Shown in pieces: positions 35,599-45,612 of a stretch of DNA of 64,000 nt. The notes beneath the pieces are model-generated. The model saw only the letters and a program-made list of their open reading frames with translations. It searched no databases and had not been told where the DNA came from. The stretch's first letter is position 1. Each line of letters opens with the position of its first letter. Both the position numbers and the translations under genes were made by a program. Source of the DNA: Paraburkholderia acidisoli (GTDB lineage Bacteria > Pseudomonadota > Gammaproteobacteria > Burkholderiales > Burkholderiaceae); NCBI RefSeq assembly GCF_009789675.1, contig NZ_CP046913.1:1054001-1118000 (forward strand), read 5' to 3'.

Positions 35599-37053
35599 AT
35601 GTTGCGCAGCCTGGCGCGCCGTTCGGCGCAATCACACAATCGACAGACACGTTTGCGCGAAGGTTTGCGGCTTCGCGCGGGATGGATCGCGGCGACGGCC
35701 GCGCTTGCGCTGCTGGCCGCATGCGATGGCGGTACGAACGGAACGCGTGCGAGCGCCAGCGTGGCATCGGGCGCTTCGAACGCGGCCGTCAAGGACACCG
35801 CGGCGCAAGCGCAAAAGCAGATGCCCCCAGCGCAAGGCGCCTCAGCAATGAAGGTCGCCGCGACCGTGCCGGCGGTGGGACCCGCGCAAGGCCCGCAGAC
35901 GCGCGCCCAGGTCTACGCGCAGGTCGAACGCATGACCGCGCTCGGCAAGCAGATGTTCTTCGACCCGTCGCTTTCGGGTTCGGGCAAGCTCGCGTGCGCG
36001 TCGTGCCATAGCCCCGATCACGCGTTCACGCCCGCCAACGCGCTGGACGTGCAGATCGGCGGAACGGACATGCACCGGCAGGGCATGCGTGCGGTGCCCA
36101 CGCTCAAGTACCTGCAATCGGTGCCGGCGTACAGCGACCACTATCACGACTCCGACGACGAAGGCGACGAAAGTATCGACGCCGGTCCGACGGGCGGTCT
36201 CACGTGGGATGGTCGTGTCGATCGCGGCCGCGACCAGGCGCGCATTCCGCTGCTCTCCACGTTCGAAATGGCAAGCACGCCCGCCAAGGTCACGGCCGCC
36301 GTGCGCGCCGCGCCGTATGCCGAGGCATTCCGCGCCGCGTTCGGCGAACACGTGTTCGACAACGAAGCCGCGACCTTCGAGGCCGTGCTGCAATCGCTCG
36401 AAACCTACGAAGAGCAGCCGGACACGTTCTACCCGTACACGAGCAAATACGACGCGTATCTCTCGGGCAAGGCGACGCTGACCGCCGCGGAAATGCGCGG
36501 CCTCAAGCTCTTCAACGACGAGAACAAGGGTAATTGCGCGAGCTGCCACATCAGTCAGCGCGGCAAGGACGGCACGGTGCCGCAGTTCACCGACTTCGGC
36601 CTGATCGCCATCGGCGTGCCGCGCAATCAGGCGCTCGCCGTGAACCGCGACAAGCGCTTCCACGATCTCGGCGCATGCGGCCCGGAGCGCACCGATCATC
36701 GCAGCGCCGAGTTTTGCGGACTGTTCCGCACGCCGACGCTGCGTAACGTCGCGCTCAAGAAGGCCTTCTTCCACAACGGCATCTACCATTCGCTCGACGA
36801 AGTGCTGCGCTTCTATGCGCGGCGCGACACGAATCCGGGCGAGTTCTATCCGGTGGTGAAGGGCAAGGTGCAGAAGTTCGACGACCTGCCGCGCCAGTAT
36901 TGGGCGAACCTGAACACCGACGCGCCGTTCGATCGCAAGCCCGGCGACAAGCCGGTGTTCGACGACGCGGAGATCAAGGACGTGATCGCGTTTCTGGACA
37001 CGCTCACGGACGGCTGGCAGCCGCCGGCGCAAAGCCACGCGCAGGCGCACTAG
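35599..37053 (+). CDS. Di-haem cytochrome c peroxidase family lipoprotein
   Basis: 484 residues from ATG 35599; an upstream in-frame start at 35503 is less likely. The signal peptide ends with lipobox LLAAC. Two haem c sites are present, CASCH at 133-137 and CASCH at 313-317, in the arrangement of the CcpA/MauG family, with a linker MPP..QGAS before the first domain. Periplasmic reduction of H2O2, or a MauG-like oxidation of a protein partner, is expected. Electron donor unknown. Confidence 0.9.
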   Translation: MLRSLARRSAQSHNRQTRLREGLRLRAGWIAATAALALLAACDGGTNGTRASASVASGASNAAVKDTAAQAQKQMPPAQGASAMKVAATVPAVGPAQGPQTRAQVYAQVERMTALGKQMFFDPSLSGSGKLACASCHSPDHAFTPANALDVQIGGTDMHRQGMRAVPTLKYLQSVPAYSDHYHDSDDEGDESIDAGPTGGLTWDGRVDRGRDQARIPLLSTFEMASTPAKVTAAVRAAPYAEAFRAAFGEHVFDNEAATFEAVLQSLETYEEQPDTFYPYTSKYDAYLSGKATLTAAEMRGLKLFNDENKGNCASCHISQRGKDGTVPQFTDFGLIAIGVPRNQALAVNRDKRFHDLGACGPERTDHRSAEFCGLFRTPTLRNVALKKAFFHNGIYHSLDEVLRFYARRDTNPGEFYPVVKGKVQKFDDLPRQYWANLNTDAPFDRKPGDKPVFDDAEIKDVIAFLDTLTDGWQPPAQSHAQAH

Positions 37054-37063
37054 CCACGCGGTT

Positions 37064-37315
37064 TCAGATGCCGACCATCAGCAGGTAGGTGACGGCCAGC
37101 AGCGCGAGCAGGACGAGCACCGTGAAGGCACCCTCGCTCAGGCTCGCGCCGCCCCGGCGTGGCGCGGCGGGGACGACGGTTCTGACCGCGAGATTCGAAG
37201 CGTCGGCGGCGTCGAGTTCGGGCGGCCGCGCGTAGTGCGCGACGAACGACATCAGCCCGATGCCGATCAGGGCCAGCATGACCGCAAATACTTCGAGCGC
37301 GACGTTGAAGGTCAT
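37064..37315 (-). CDS. Small two-span membrane protein (83 aa)
   Basis: Hydrophobic segments at about 5-28 and 62-82 flank a polar loop rich in Ala, Arg and Pro. ATG at 37315. Convergent with the peroxidase gene, whose stop is 10 bp away. No family recognised. The clean membrane pattern supports a real gene; a role next to the peroxidase is not implied because it is on the other strand. Confidence 0.6.
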   Translation of the reverse strand: MTFNVALEVFAVMLALIGIGLMSFVAHYARPPELDAADASNLAVRTVVPAAPRRGGASLSEGAFTVLVLLALLAVTYLLMVGI

Positions 37316-37566
37316 GTGGGAAATCCTGTTGCCGTGTGTAGGGCGTGGGTGATTGGGAGAGGCGCATAGTAGATTTCATGCGCGGGCATCTCTATCGGAA
37401 AAGTCTGAAAATGAGAGCAAGCGCGTAGGACGGCCGGCCACGCGCGGTGGCGGAAAAAAGGGCGCGTGTTAGACTTTTTCCTCTGATTTCGATCGCTGCC
37501 CGCGATGGCCAAAGCGCCCCAGGCACGGTCGAACGCACCGCATCGCCTCATCAAGGAGAACGCCCG

Positions 37567-37968
37567 ATGTCGAAGTCGCCCCGAATCCTGCGCTGCCTGA
37601 GTGCGGCGCTGCTCGTCACGATCGGCTCGATCGGCATGAACCCGGCGCAGGCCGCCAACCTCGGTTTTCTGCACGACACGCCCGCGTCCTATATGAAGCA
37701 GGCCGACTACGATTCGCTCACGCGCGCGGTACGCGACGCCGTGGCGAACAAGGCCGACGGCGAAGCCACCACGTGGAGCAACGAAGGCCTGCGCAACAGC
37801 GTCAAGGTCGACGCCACCATCACGCCCACCAAAACCGACAAGGACGGCGACAAGACCTGCCGCACGACCGACGTCGTGGTCAACGCCAAGGGCCAGTCGA
37901 TGACGCTGCGTCCGCGCTTCTGCCGCACGGGTGCGAGCGGCGCGTGGGTATTCCAGAAGCCGCATTGA
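37567..37968 (+). CDS. Exported protein, RT0821/Lpp0805-like surface antigen family
   Basis: 133 residues from ATG 37567 with AAGGAGAA upstream. Signal peptide cleaved after AQA-ANL (about residue 29). The mature part (LTRAVRDAVANKADGEATTW ... CRTTDVVVNAKGQ ... FCRTGASGAWVFQ) has the pattern of the short rickettsial-type surface protein family, with two Cys that could form a disulfide. Function unknown. The NUDIX gene starts 7 bp later, so they share a transcript. Confidence 0.72.
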   Translation: MSKSPRILRCLSAALLVTIGSIGMNPAQAANLGFLHDTPASYMKQADYDSLTRAVRDAVANKADGEATTWSNEGLRNSVKVDATITPTKTDKDGDKTCRTTDVVVNAKGQSMTLRPRFCRTGASGAWVFQKPH

Positions 37969-37975
37969 GTACGCG

Positions 37976-38425
37976 GTGAACGCGAAGACCGTGTCGTGCG
38001 GGATCGTGCTGCTCGATCCCGAGGGCCGCGTGCTGCTCGCGCATGCGACGGGCACGAATCACTGGGACGTGCCCAAGGGGCAGGGCGAGCCCGGCGAGAC
38101 CGAGCAGGACAGCGCGCGCCGCGAAATGGTCGAGGAAACCGGTATCGCGGTCGACGCCGCGCGTCTGGTCGATCTCGGGCGCTTCGCGTATCGGCGTGAC
38201 AAGGATCTGCATCTGTTCGCCGCGCGCGCGCTCGACGACGAACTCGATCTCGCGCGCTGTGTGTGCGTCTCGCTGTTTCCGCGCCGCCACGACGGCGTGA
38301 TGATTCCGGAGATGGACGCTTGGCGCTGGGTCGCACCCGCCGACGTGGATGACTACGCGAGCCGCAGCCTCGCGCGCCTGTTTCAGACCACCTTGTCGCT
38401 GGCGGAACTGCATCGGCGCCTGTGA
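37976..38425 (+). CDS. NUDIX hydrolase (Ap4A/diadenosine type?)
   Basis: 149 residues from GTG 37976; an upstream extension overlaps the previous gene. The full Nudix box is present: GQGEPGETEQDSARREMVEE followed by TGI. The start AKTVSCGIVLLDPEGRVLL and KGQGEPGE resemble RppH/Ap4A-type enzymes, but the substrate cannot be read from sequence. Cytosolic. Followed 27 bp later by a bidirectional terminator shared with glnS. Confidence 0.86.
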   Translation: MNAKTVSCGIVLLDPEGRVLLAHATGTNHWDVPKGQGEPGETEQDSARREMVEETGIAVDAARLVDLGRFAYRRDKDLHLFAARALDDELDLARCVCVSLFPRRHDGVMIPEMDAWRWVAPADVDDYASRSLARLFQTTLSLAELHRRL

Positions 38426-38452
38426 GGTTGCGCGTATCGGCGCACAGCATGA

Positions 38453-38484
38453 AAAAGCCCGCACGGCGAACCGTGCGGGCTTTT
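38453..38484. terminator. Bidirectional terminator between NUDIX gene and glnS
   Basis: AAAAGCCCGCACGG and CCGTGCGGGCTTTT form a 14-bp perfect stem with a 4-base loop; A-run on the left and T-run on the right allow use from both strands. Confidence 0.9.
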
Positions 38485-38526
38485 GTTTGGGCGCTGCCGC
38501 CGTGAGGCTAACGCGTCGAAACGCGC

Positions 38527-40245
38527 TTACTTGCCCCAGCTGTCGCGCAAACCGACGATGCGGTTGAACACCGGCTGGCCCGGCTTCGAGTCCACGCGAT
38601 CGGCAACGAAGTAACCGTGGCGCTCGAACTGGAAGCGGTCTTCCGGCGCGGCATGTTTCGCGGCCGGTTCGACGAACGCCTGCACGACGCGCTTGGAATC
38701 CGGATTCAGCGCCTCGAGGAAGTCGCGGCCGCCCGCGTCCGGCTGCTCTTCGCGGAACAGGCGGTCGTAGAGGCGCACTTCGGCCGGCACCGCGTTGTCG
38801 ACGCTGATGAACTGGATCGTGCCCTTGACCTTGTAGTTGCTCGAGCCTTCGGTGCCCGACTTGCTGTCGGGGAAGTAATTGCAGTGCACGGCGACGATGT
38901 TGCCTTCGGCGTCTTTCTCCGCGCCCGTGCATTCCACCACGAAGCCGTACTTCAGGCGCACCTTGTTGCCCGGGAACAGGCGGAAATAGCCCTTGGGCGG
39001 CGTTTCCTGGAAGTCTTCGCGCTCGATCCACAGTTCGCGCGAGAAGGTGAATTCGCGGTTGCCGCGCTCGGGATGATGCGGATGCACCGGCGCGCTGCAC
39101 AGTTCCGACTGGCCTTCGGGATAGTTGTCGACGATCAGCTTGAGCGGGTCGAGCACGGCGGTCGCGCGCGGCGCCTTGTCGTCGAGATCGTCACGCAGCG
39201 CGCCTTCGAACACGCTCATGTCGATCCACGAATCGACCTTGGTCACGCCAATGCGCTCGCAGAACAACTGGATCGCTTCGGGCGTGAAGCCGCGGCGGCG
39301 CACCCCGACGATGGTGGGCATGCGCGGGTCGTCCCAGCCGTCCACGTGGTTCTCGTTCACGAGTTGCAGCAGCTTGCGCTTGCTCGTGATCGCATACGTG
39401 AGGTTCAGGCGCGAGAATTCGATCTGTTGCGGCAGCGGGCGCGTGAACACGCCGGCGTCGGCGAGTTCGTTGAGCACCCAGTCGTACAGCGGCCGATGAT
39501 CTTCGAACTCCAGCGTGCAGAGCGAATGCGTGATGTTTTCCAGCGCGTCCGAAATGCAGTGCGTGTAGTCGTACATCGGATACACGCACCATGTGTCGCC
39601 CGTGCGGTAGTGATGCGCGAAGCGGATGCGGTAGATCACCGGGTCGCGCATGTTGAAGTTCGGCGAGGCCATGTCGATCTTCGCGCGCAGCACGTGCGCG
39701 CCTTCCTCGAACTCGCCCGCCTTCATGCGGCGGAACAGGTCGAGGTTTTCCTCGACCGAACGATCGCGGAACGGCGAGTTCGTACCGGCTTCCGTGGCCG
39801 AGCCGCGGTTCGCGCGCATCTCTTCCGGCGTCTGGCTATCCACGTACGCCTTGCCGCGCTGGATCAGCAGTTCGGCGAATTCGTAGAGCTTGTCGTAGTA
39901 GTCGCTCGCGTAGAACAGGTAGTCCTGATCGTCTTTCTTCCACTCGAAGCCGAGCCACGTGACCGCGTCGATGATCGAGTTGACGTACTCGACGCTTTCC
40001 TTTTCCGGGTTCGTGTCGTCGAAGCGCAGGTGGCACACGCCGCCGTAACGTTTCGCGACGCCGAAGTTCAGGCAGATGCTCTTCGCGTGGCCGATGTGCA
40101 GATAACCGTTCGGCTCCGGCGGGAAGCGCGTTTCCACGCGCTGCGCCCACTTGCCCGACTGGTTGTCGTCGTCGATGATGTTGCGGATGAAATTGGATGC
40201 CGCAGGCGCGTCCGTGCGGTCGGCGTCTTTACGTTCGGTATTCAT
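38527..40245 (-). CDS. glnS: Glutaminyl-tRNA synthetase
   Basis: 572 residues from ATG 40245; the longer frame to 40329 is not conserved-looking. Class I synthetase: [16 protein letters not shown] (HIGH at 50-53), [11 protein letters not shown], and ITSKRKL in place of the KMSKS loop, followed by the beta-barrel anticodon-binding domains ending [11 protein letters not shown]. It attaches glutamine to tRNA-Gln directly, consistent with beta/gammaproteobacteria that lack the need for GatCAB on this tRNA. Length is normal. Confidence 0.97.
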   Translation of the reverse strand: MNTERKDADRTDAPAASNFIRNIIDDDNQSGKWAQRVETRFPPEPNGYLHIGHAKSICLNFGVAKRYGGVCHLRFDDTNPEKESVEYVNSIIDAVTWLGFEWKKDDQDYLFYASDYYDKLYEFAELLIQRGKAYVDSQTPEEMRANRGSATEAGTNSPFRDRSVEENLDLFRRMKAGEFEEGAHVLRAKIDMASPNFNMRDPVIYRIRFAHHYRTGDTWCVYPMYDYTHCISDALENITHSLCTLEFEDHRPLYDWVLNELADAGVFTRPLPQQIEFSRLNLTYAITSKRKLLQLVNENHVDGWDDPRMPTIVGVRRRGFTPEAIQLFCERIGVTKVDSWIDMSVFEGALRDDLDDKAPRATAVLDPLKLIVDNYPEGQSELCSAPVHPHHPERGNREFTFSRELWIEREDFQETPPKGYFRLFPGNKVRLKYGFVVECTGAEKDAEGNIVAVHCNYFPDSKSGTEGSSNYKVKGTIQFISVDNAVPAEVRLYDRLFREEQPDAGGRDFLEALNPDSKRVVQAFVEPAAKHAAPEDRFQFERHGYFVADRVDSKPGQPVFNRIVGLRDSWGK

Positions 40246-40445
40246 GCGAAAGGGAAGTCGTTTCGAGGGCGCTTTCAGCTTGCCGGGAAGATCCGCAGGC
40301 TGCCGGTCCGGCGCGCCCAATGGTGCCAAATGGTGCCTTCCATTCTACCTGACGCGCCCCGCCGTGCCAGTCCCGCTGCCGTGGGGCGCTTCGGGCACGC
40401 ATGCGGGCGTCGCGTTATCCGCGAAAAACAAGGAGAACTTCGACG

Positions 40446-41030
40446 ATGAAAGCAACACGGGTGCTGGTGCTGCCGGGCTACATGAACTCGGGGCCGGGAC
40501 ACTGGCAAACGCGCTGGGAGGCGGCACACGTGGCGTACGCGAGCGTGACACGCGTGACGATGCCCGACTGGATGCACCCGGACCGCGAGGGCTGGTGCGC
40601 GGCGCTGGAGCGCGCGCTCGAAGCGGTGGAAGACGGTGCGGGCGAGGGCGCGGACGGCGTCCTGCTGGCGGCGCACAGCCTCGGCTGCCTGACTGTCGCG
40701 CACTGGGCCGCGCAGCACGCGAGCGCGGCGGCGCGCGCGAAAGTGGCGGGCGCGCTGCTGGTGGCGCTGCCCGATCCGCACGGTCCCGGCTTTCCGCGCG
40801 ACGCGCGCGGTTTCGATCCGGTGCCGCTCGCGCCGCTGCCGTTCCCGAGCGTCGTGGTCGCGAGCACCGACGATCCTTACGGCGGCACCGCGTTCGCGCG
40901 GCGTTGCGCCGGCGCATGGGGCAGCCGCTACGAGGAAATTGGCGCGCGCGGCCATATCAACGCGGAAAGCGGCCTGGGCGACTGGCCGCAAGGCATGGAC
41001 TGGCTGATGGCGCTCGGGTCGCGCGCTTGA
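40446..41030 (+). CDS. RBBP9/YdeN family alpha/beta hydrolase
   Basis: 194 residues from ATG 40446 with AAGGAGAA upstream. COG3545-type serine hydrolase: VLPGYMNSGPGHWQTRWE, nucleophile in AAHSLGC, Asp in VASTDDPYG and the His in GARGHINAESGLGDW, which is the family's end motif. The triad Ser-Asp-His is complete. Substrate unknown. Divergent from glnS. Confidence 0.88.
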   Translation: MKATRVLVLPGYMNSGPGHWQTRWEAAHVAYASVTRVTMPDWMHPDREGWCAALERALEAVEDGAGEGADGVLLAAHSLGCLTVAHWAAQHASAAARAKVAGALLVALPDPHGPGFPRDARGFDPVPLAPLPFPSVVVASTDDPYGGTAFARRCAGAWGSRYEEIGARGHINAESGLGDWPQGMDWLMALGSRA

Positions 41031-41176
41031 ACGGCGCGCCGGGCGAGGGGCGATCAACGCACGTTCAAGGCGCGGTCACGCGCGGTCAAGGCGCGGCCTG
41101 GGCGGGCTCGACGCCGCTGACGGCCCACGTAAAGCTCACACAAAGCCCGCTCGAAATCCGCTCGAGCCCGGTCAAC

Positions 41177-41275
41177 GCACGCTCAACGCACGCTCAACGC
41201 ACGCTCAAAGCCCGCTCAAAGCACGCTCAAAGCACGCTCAAAGCCCGCTCAAAGCACGCTCAAAGCACGCTCAAA
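41177..41275. repeat. 11-bp tandem repeat (9 units) containing the CoA-transferase stop codon
   Basis: Units of GCACGCTCAAA and one-base variants (GCACGCTCAAC, GCCCGCTCAAA) start at 41177 and repeat every 11 bp to 41275. On the minus strand each unit reads GTGCTTTGAGC or similar, i.e. the last two codons and stop of the gene. More diverged units reach back to about 41060. Confidence 0.95.
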
Positions 41276-42491
41276 GCACGCCTTTGCCACGCAGCGCCGC
41301 CACGTCTTCCGCGCCATAACCGAGCACGTCGCGCAGCACGGCTTCGGTGTGCTCGCCGAGCGTCGGCGGGTGGCTCGCCACGCGCGGCGGCGTCTCGCTC
41401 ATGCGGATCGGGTTGCCCACGAGCCGCGCCGTGCCGCCCGACGGGTGCGGCACGTCCACCTGCAAGCCGCGCGCCACGACCTGCTCGTTCTCGAACACCT
41501 CGCCGAGATCGTTGATCGGCCCGCACGGCACGCCCGCGGCTTCGAGCGCGCCGATCCAGTCGGCCTTGGCGCGCGTGCGGATCAGATCGGCCACGATCGG
41601 CACGAGCGTGTCGCGGTGGCGCACGCGTAGCGGATTGGTCGCGAAGCGCTCGTCCTCGGCGAGCTCGGGGCGGCCCGCGACTTCGACGAACTTGCGGAAC
41701 TGCCCGTCGTTGCCGATGGCGAGAATGATCCAGCTGTCGCGGGTCTGAAACGCCTGATAGGGCACGATGTTCGGATGCGCGTTGCCCCAGCGCGCGGGCG
41801 GGTTGCCGCTCGCGAGATAGTTCGAGTTCATGTTCGCGAGCATCGCCACCTGCACGTCGAGCAGCGCCATGTCGATGTATTGGCCAACGCCCGTGCGGTC
41901 GCGGTGCGCGAGCGCGGTGAGCACGGCGACGGTCGCGTACATGCCCGTCATCAGGTCGGCGATCGCCACGCCCGCTTTCTGCGGGCCGCCGCCCGGCAGC
42001 GCGTCGCGCTCGCCCGTGATGCTCATGAAGCCGCCCATGCCCTGCACGATGAAGTCGTAGCCCGCGCGCGATGCGTACGGGCCGGTCTGGCCGAAACCCG
42101 TGACCGAGCAGTAGACGAGGTCGGGCTTCACCGCCTTCAGCGAGTCGTAGTCGAGCCCGTACTTCTTGAGCTGGCCGGCTTTGTAGTTTTCCAGCACCAC
42201 GTCGCTCTGCGCGGCGAGTTCGCGCACGATGCGCTGGCCCTCGGGCGTGGCGATGTCCACGGTCACCGAGCGCTTGTTGCGGTTCGCGGCGAGGTAGTAG
42301 GCCGCTTCGGCGGTGTCGTGGCCGTCGGGCGTTTTCAGGTAGGGCGGCCCCCAGTGGCGCGTGTCGTCGCCGGCGCCGGGGCGCTCGATCTTGATGACGT
42401 CCGCGCCGAAATCGGCGAGCGTTTGCGCGCACCACGGCCCGGCGAGCACGCGGGTGAGATCGAGTACGCGGATATGGCTGAGTGCGCCCAT
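41271..42491 (-). CDS. CaiB/BaiF (class III) CoA-transferase
   Basis: 406 residues from ATG 42491; ATG 42506 is a possible alternative. Family marks: [59 protein letters not shown] and the catalytic-Asp region [11 protein letters not shown]. It moves CoA between an acyl-CoA donor and a carboxylic acid (formate/oxalate, carnitine or mesaconate-type substrates). No companion acyl-CoA gene is adjacent, so the substrate is open. Its stop codon is part of a tandem repeat. Confidence 0.9.
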   Translation of the reverse strand: MGALSHIRVLDLTRVLAGPWCAQTLADFGADVIKIERPGAGDDTRHWGPPYLKTPDGHDTAEAAYYLAANRNKRSVTVDIATPEGQRIVRELAAQSDVVLENYKAGQLKKYGLDYDSLKAVKPDLVYCSVTGFGQTGPYASRAGYDFIVQGMGGFMSITGERDALPGGGPQKAGVAIADLMTGMYATVAVLTALAHRDRTGVGQYIDMALLDVQVAMLANMNSNYLASGNPPARWGNAHPNIVPYQAFQTRDSWIILAIGNDGQFRKFVEVAGRPELAEDERFATNPLRVRHRDTLVPIVADLIRTRAKADWIGALEAAGVPCGPINDLGEVFENEQVVARGLQVDVPHPSGGTARLVGNPIRMSETPPRVASHPPTLGEHTEAVLRDVLGYGAEDVAALRGKGVL

Positions 42492-42855
42492 GCAATGTCT
42501 TCCCATGTCGTTCTTTGGCGGGGCCGGTGCCGCTGGCAGTGCGCGCAGCGAACCGGCCGATGCGGGCAATGGTAAGCGATTCGACCAGCAAACGCGAATT
42601 TTCGGTACAGTGTTCCGCTATGCGGAACTTCATGAGACGCCGAACGGGGCGCCGCCCGATGCGCCGTTGGCACAACTTACGCCGTGTCGCATACGTGCAC
42701 GCAGCCTCGGCCGCGCCGCCGCGAGCGCGCGGCGATCCCGTATAATCGTTCGATTCAGCATCGGGGTTTTTGCGGCCTGGCGTCAAGCGCGGGCCGGCAC
42801 GCCCCGTCACAAAGATTCAGTACAGAACGCCCCCGGGAAGGACCCAACGCACGCC
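42492..42855. other. Divergent promoter region, CoA-transferase/alaS
   Basis: About 360 bases. A perfect TATAAT at 42741-42746 serves alaS, about 110 bp before its start. The remainder has no credible gene; long open frames here are the usual GC-rich shadow frames, including a plus-strand frame continuous with alaS. Confidence 0.5.
42741..42746 (+). promoter_or_regulatory. alaS -10 box
   Basis: Perfect TATAAT preceded by a GC-rich segment without a clear -35 at 17 bp. The alaS leader would be about 105 bases. Confidence 0.45.
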
Positions 42856-45480
42856 ATGAAAGCCGCCGAAATCCGCGAGAAATTTCTCAAATTCTTCGAG
42901 TCGAAGGGCCACACGATCGTGCGCTCGTCGAGTCTCGTGCCGGGCAACGACCCCACGTTGCTGTTCACGAACTCGGGCATGGTGCAATTCAAGGACGTGT
43001 TCCTCGGCACCGAAAAGCGCCCGTACTCGCGCGCCACGACCGCGCAGCGCAGCGTGCGCGCGGGCGGCAAGCACAACGACCTCGAAAACGTCGGCTATAC
43101 CGCGCGTCACCACACGTTCTTCGAGATGCTCGGCAACTTCTCGTTCGGCGACTACTTCAAGCGCGACGCGATCCACTATTGCTGGGAACTGCTGACCAAG
43201 GTCTACGGCCTGCCGGCGGACAAGCTCACGGTCACCGTCTACCAGGAAGACGACGAAGCGTTCGCCATCTGGGAAAACGAAATCGGCGTGCCGAAAGAGC
43301 GCATCATCCGCATCGGCGACAACAAGGGTGCGCGTTACGCCTCGGACAACTTCTGGACCATGGGCGACACCGGCCCGTGCGGCCCGTGCTCGGAAGTGTT
43401 CTACGACCACGGCCCGGAAGTCTGGGGTGGGCCGCCGGGATCGCCTGAAGAAGACGGCGACCGCTTCATCGAGATCTGGAATCTCGTGTTCATGCAGTTC
43501 AATCGCGATCCGCAAGGCAACATGACGAAGTTGCCCAAGCAGAGCGTCGACACCGGCATGGGCCTCGAGCGTCTCGCCGCCGTGCTCCAGCACGTGCACA
43601 GCAACTACGAGATCGACCTGTTCCAGAACCTGATCAAGGCCGCCGCGCGCGAAACCGGCATCGCGGATCTGGAAAACAACTCGCTGAAGGTCATTGCCGA
43701 CCACATCCGCGCGTGCTCGTTCCTGATCGTCGACGGCGTGATTCCGGGCAACGAAGGCCGCGGCTACGTGCTGCGCCGCATCGTGCGCCGCGCGATCCGC
43801 CACGGCTACAAGCTCGGCAAGAAGGGTTCGTTCTTCCACAAGCTGGTCGCGGACCTCGTTGCCGAAATGGGCGCCGCGTACCCCGAACTCGCCGAGGCAC
43901 AACAGCGCGTGACCGACGTGCTGCGCCAGGAAGAAGAGCGCTTCTTCGAGACCATCGAGCACGGCATGTCGATTCTCGAAGCCGAACTCGCGGCGCTCGA
44001 CGCCAAGGGCGCGAAAACGCTCGACGGCGAACTCGCGTTCAAGCTGCACGACACCTACGGCTTCCCGCTCGACCTCACGGCCGACGTTTGCCGCGAGCGC
44101 AACATGACCGTGGACGAAGCGGCCTTTGACGAAGCCATGGCGCGTCAGCGCGACCAGGCGCGCGCGGCCGGCAAGTTCAAGATGGCGCAGGGCCTCGAGT
44201 ACGCGGGCGCGAAGACCACGTTCCACGGCTACGAAGGCATCGCCTTCGACGACGCGAAGATCGTCGCGCTTTATGTCGATGGCGCTTCGGTGAACGAGGC
44301 GCAGGCGGGCCAGGACGCCGTGGTCGTGCTCGACAACACGCCGTTCTACGCGGAATCGGGCGGCCAGGTCGGCGACCAGGGCGTGATCGCGAACGCGAGC
44401 GTGCGCTTCGCGGTGCTCGACACGCTCAAGGTGCAGGCCGACGTCACGGGCCATCACGGCACGGTCGAGCAGGGCACGCTCAAGGTCGGCGACGTGGTGA
44501 AGGCGGAAATCGACACGGTGCGCCGTGCCCGCACGGCACGCAACCACTCGGCCACGCACTTGATGCACAAGGCGCTGCGCGAAGTGCTGGGCGCGCACGT
44601 GCAGCAGAAGGGCTCGCTCGTCGACGCCGACAAAACGCGTTTCGACTTCGCGCACAACGCGCCCATGACCGACGAGCAGATTCGTCGCGTGGAAGAAATC
44701 GTCAACGCGGAAGTGCTCGCCAACGCGCCCGGCATCGTGCGCGTGATGTCGTACGACGAAGCGGTCAAGGGCGGCGCGATGGCGCTGTTCGGCGAGAAGT
44801 ACGGCGACGAAGTGCGCGTGCTCGATCTCGGCTTCTCGCGCGAACTCTGCGGCGGCACGCACGTGCAGCGCAGCGGCGACATCGGCCTGTTCAAGATCGT
44901 GATGGAAGGCGGCGTCGCGGCCGGCATCCGCCGCGTGGAAGCCATCACGGGCGATAACGCCGTGCGCTTCGTGCAGGACCTCGACGCGCGCATCAACGCA
45001 GCGGCGGCGGCGCTCAAGGCGCAGCCTTCGGAGCTCACGCAGCGCATCGCGCAGGTGCAGGACCAGGTGAAGTCGCTGGAAAAGGAACTGGGCGCGCTCA
45101 AGTCGAAGCTGGCGTCGAGCCAGGGCGACGAACTCGCGGGCCAGGCCATCGACATCAACGGCGTGCACGTGCTGGCGGCCACGCTCGAAGGCGCCGATTC
45201 GAAGACGCTGCGCGAAACCGTCGACAAGCTGAAAGACAAGCTCAAGAGCGCGGCCATCGTGCTGGCGGCCGTCGAAGGCGGCAAGGTCAGCCTGATCGCG
45301 GGCGTGACGGCGGAAGCGAGCAAGAAGGTCAAGGCGGGCGAGCTGGTCAACTTCGTCGCGCAGCAAGTGGGCGGCAAGGGCGGTGGCCGTCCGGACATGG
45401 CGCAGGCGGGCGGCACGGAACCGGCGAATCTGCCGGCCGCGCTCGCGGGCGTGAAGGGCTGGGTCGAAGCGAAGCTGTAA
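42856..45480 (+). CDS. alaS: Alanyl-tRNA synthetase
   Basis: 874 residues from ATG 42856 ([20 protein letters not shown]). Class II catalytic core ([33 protein letters not shown]), editing domain with zinc-binding H564-x3-H568 ([10 protein letters not shown]) and C665/H669 (CGGTH), and the C-Ala oligomerisation/tRNA-elbow domain ending [15 protein letters not shown]. All are intact. Pairs with the tRNA-Ala at 8163, whose G3:T70 it recognises. Followed by its own terminator. Confidence 0.98.
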   Translation: MKAAEIREKFLKFFESKGHTIVRSSSLVPGNDPTLLFTNSGMVQFKDVFLGTEKRPYSRATTAQRSVRAGGKHNDLENVGYTARHHTFFEMLGNFSFGDYFKRDAIHYCWELLTKVYGLPADKLTVTVYQEDDEAFAIWENEIGVPKERIIRIGDNKGARYASDNFWTMGDTGPCGPCSEVFYDHGPEVWGGPPGSPEEDGDRFIEIWNLVFMQFNRDPQGNMTKLPKQSVDTGMGLERLAAVLQHVHSNYEIDLFQNLIKAAARETGIADLENNSLKVIADHIRACSFLIVDGVIPGNEGRGYVLRRIVRRAIRHGYKLGKKGSFFHKLVADLVAEMGAAYPELAEAQQRVTDVLRQEEERFFETIEHGMSILEAELAALDAKGAKTLDGELAFKLHDTYGFPLDLTADVCRERNMTVDEAAFDEAMARQRDQARAAGKFKMAQGLEYAGAKTTFHGYEGIAFDDAKIVALYVDGASVNEAQAGQDAVVVLDNTPFYAESGGQVGDQGVIANASVRFAVLDTLKVQADVTGHHGTVEQGTLKVGDVVKAEIDTVRRARTARNHSATHLMHKALREVLGAHVQQKGSLVDADKTRFDFAHNAPMTDEQIRRVEEIVNAEVLANAPGIVRVMSYDEAVKGGAMALFGEKYGDEVRVLDLGFSRELCGGTHVQRSGDIGLFKIVMEGGVAAGIRRVEAITGDNAVRFVQDLDARINAAAAALKAQPSELTQRIAQVQDQVKSLEKELGALKSKLASSQGDELAGQAIDINGVHVLAATLEGADSKTLRETVDKLKDKLKSAAIVLAAVEGGKVSLIAGVTAEASKKVKAGELVNFVAQQVGGKGGGRPDMAQAGGTEPANLPAALAGVKGWVEAKL

Positions 45481-45521
45481 GCGCTTGCCGGTCACGTGCC
45501 GCCGGGTTGATTCCGGCGATG

Positions 45522-45553
45522 AAAAAGGGCTGCCTCCGCGGGCAGCCCTTTTT
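45522..45553. terminator. alaS terminator (bidirectional)
   Basis: AAAAAGGGCTGCC and GGCAGCCCTTTTT with a 6-base loop, 42 bp after the alaS stop. A-run on the left permits use by the convergent LysR gene. Confidence 0.9.
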
Positions 45554-45573
45554 GTTTGGACGCGGCTCCTCGA

Positions 45574-45612
45574 GCGCACTTAGACCGCGCACTTAGACCG
45601 CGCACTTAGACC
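45574..45612. repeat. 13-bp tandem repeat (3 units) containing the LysR stop codon
   Basis: GCGCACTTAGACC is repeated three times without change (45574, 45587, 45600). On the minus strand the unit reads GGTCTAAGTGCGC; the TAA of the right-hand unit is the stop codon of the LysR gene. Confidence 0.93.

Noticed and set aside
42817..45579. 920-residue open frame antisense to alaS
   Set aside because: It is the complement of a fully recognisable synthetase, rich in Arg, His and Val; such antisense frames are normal at this G+C.
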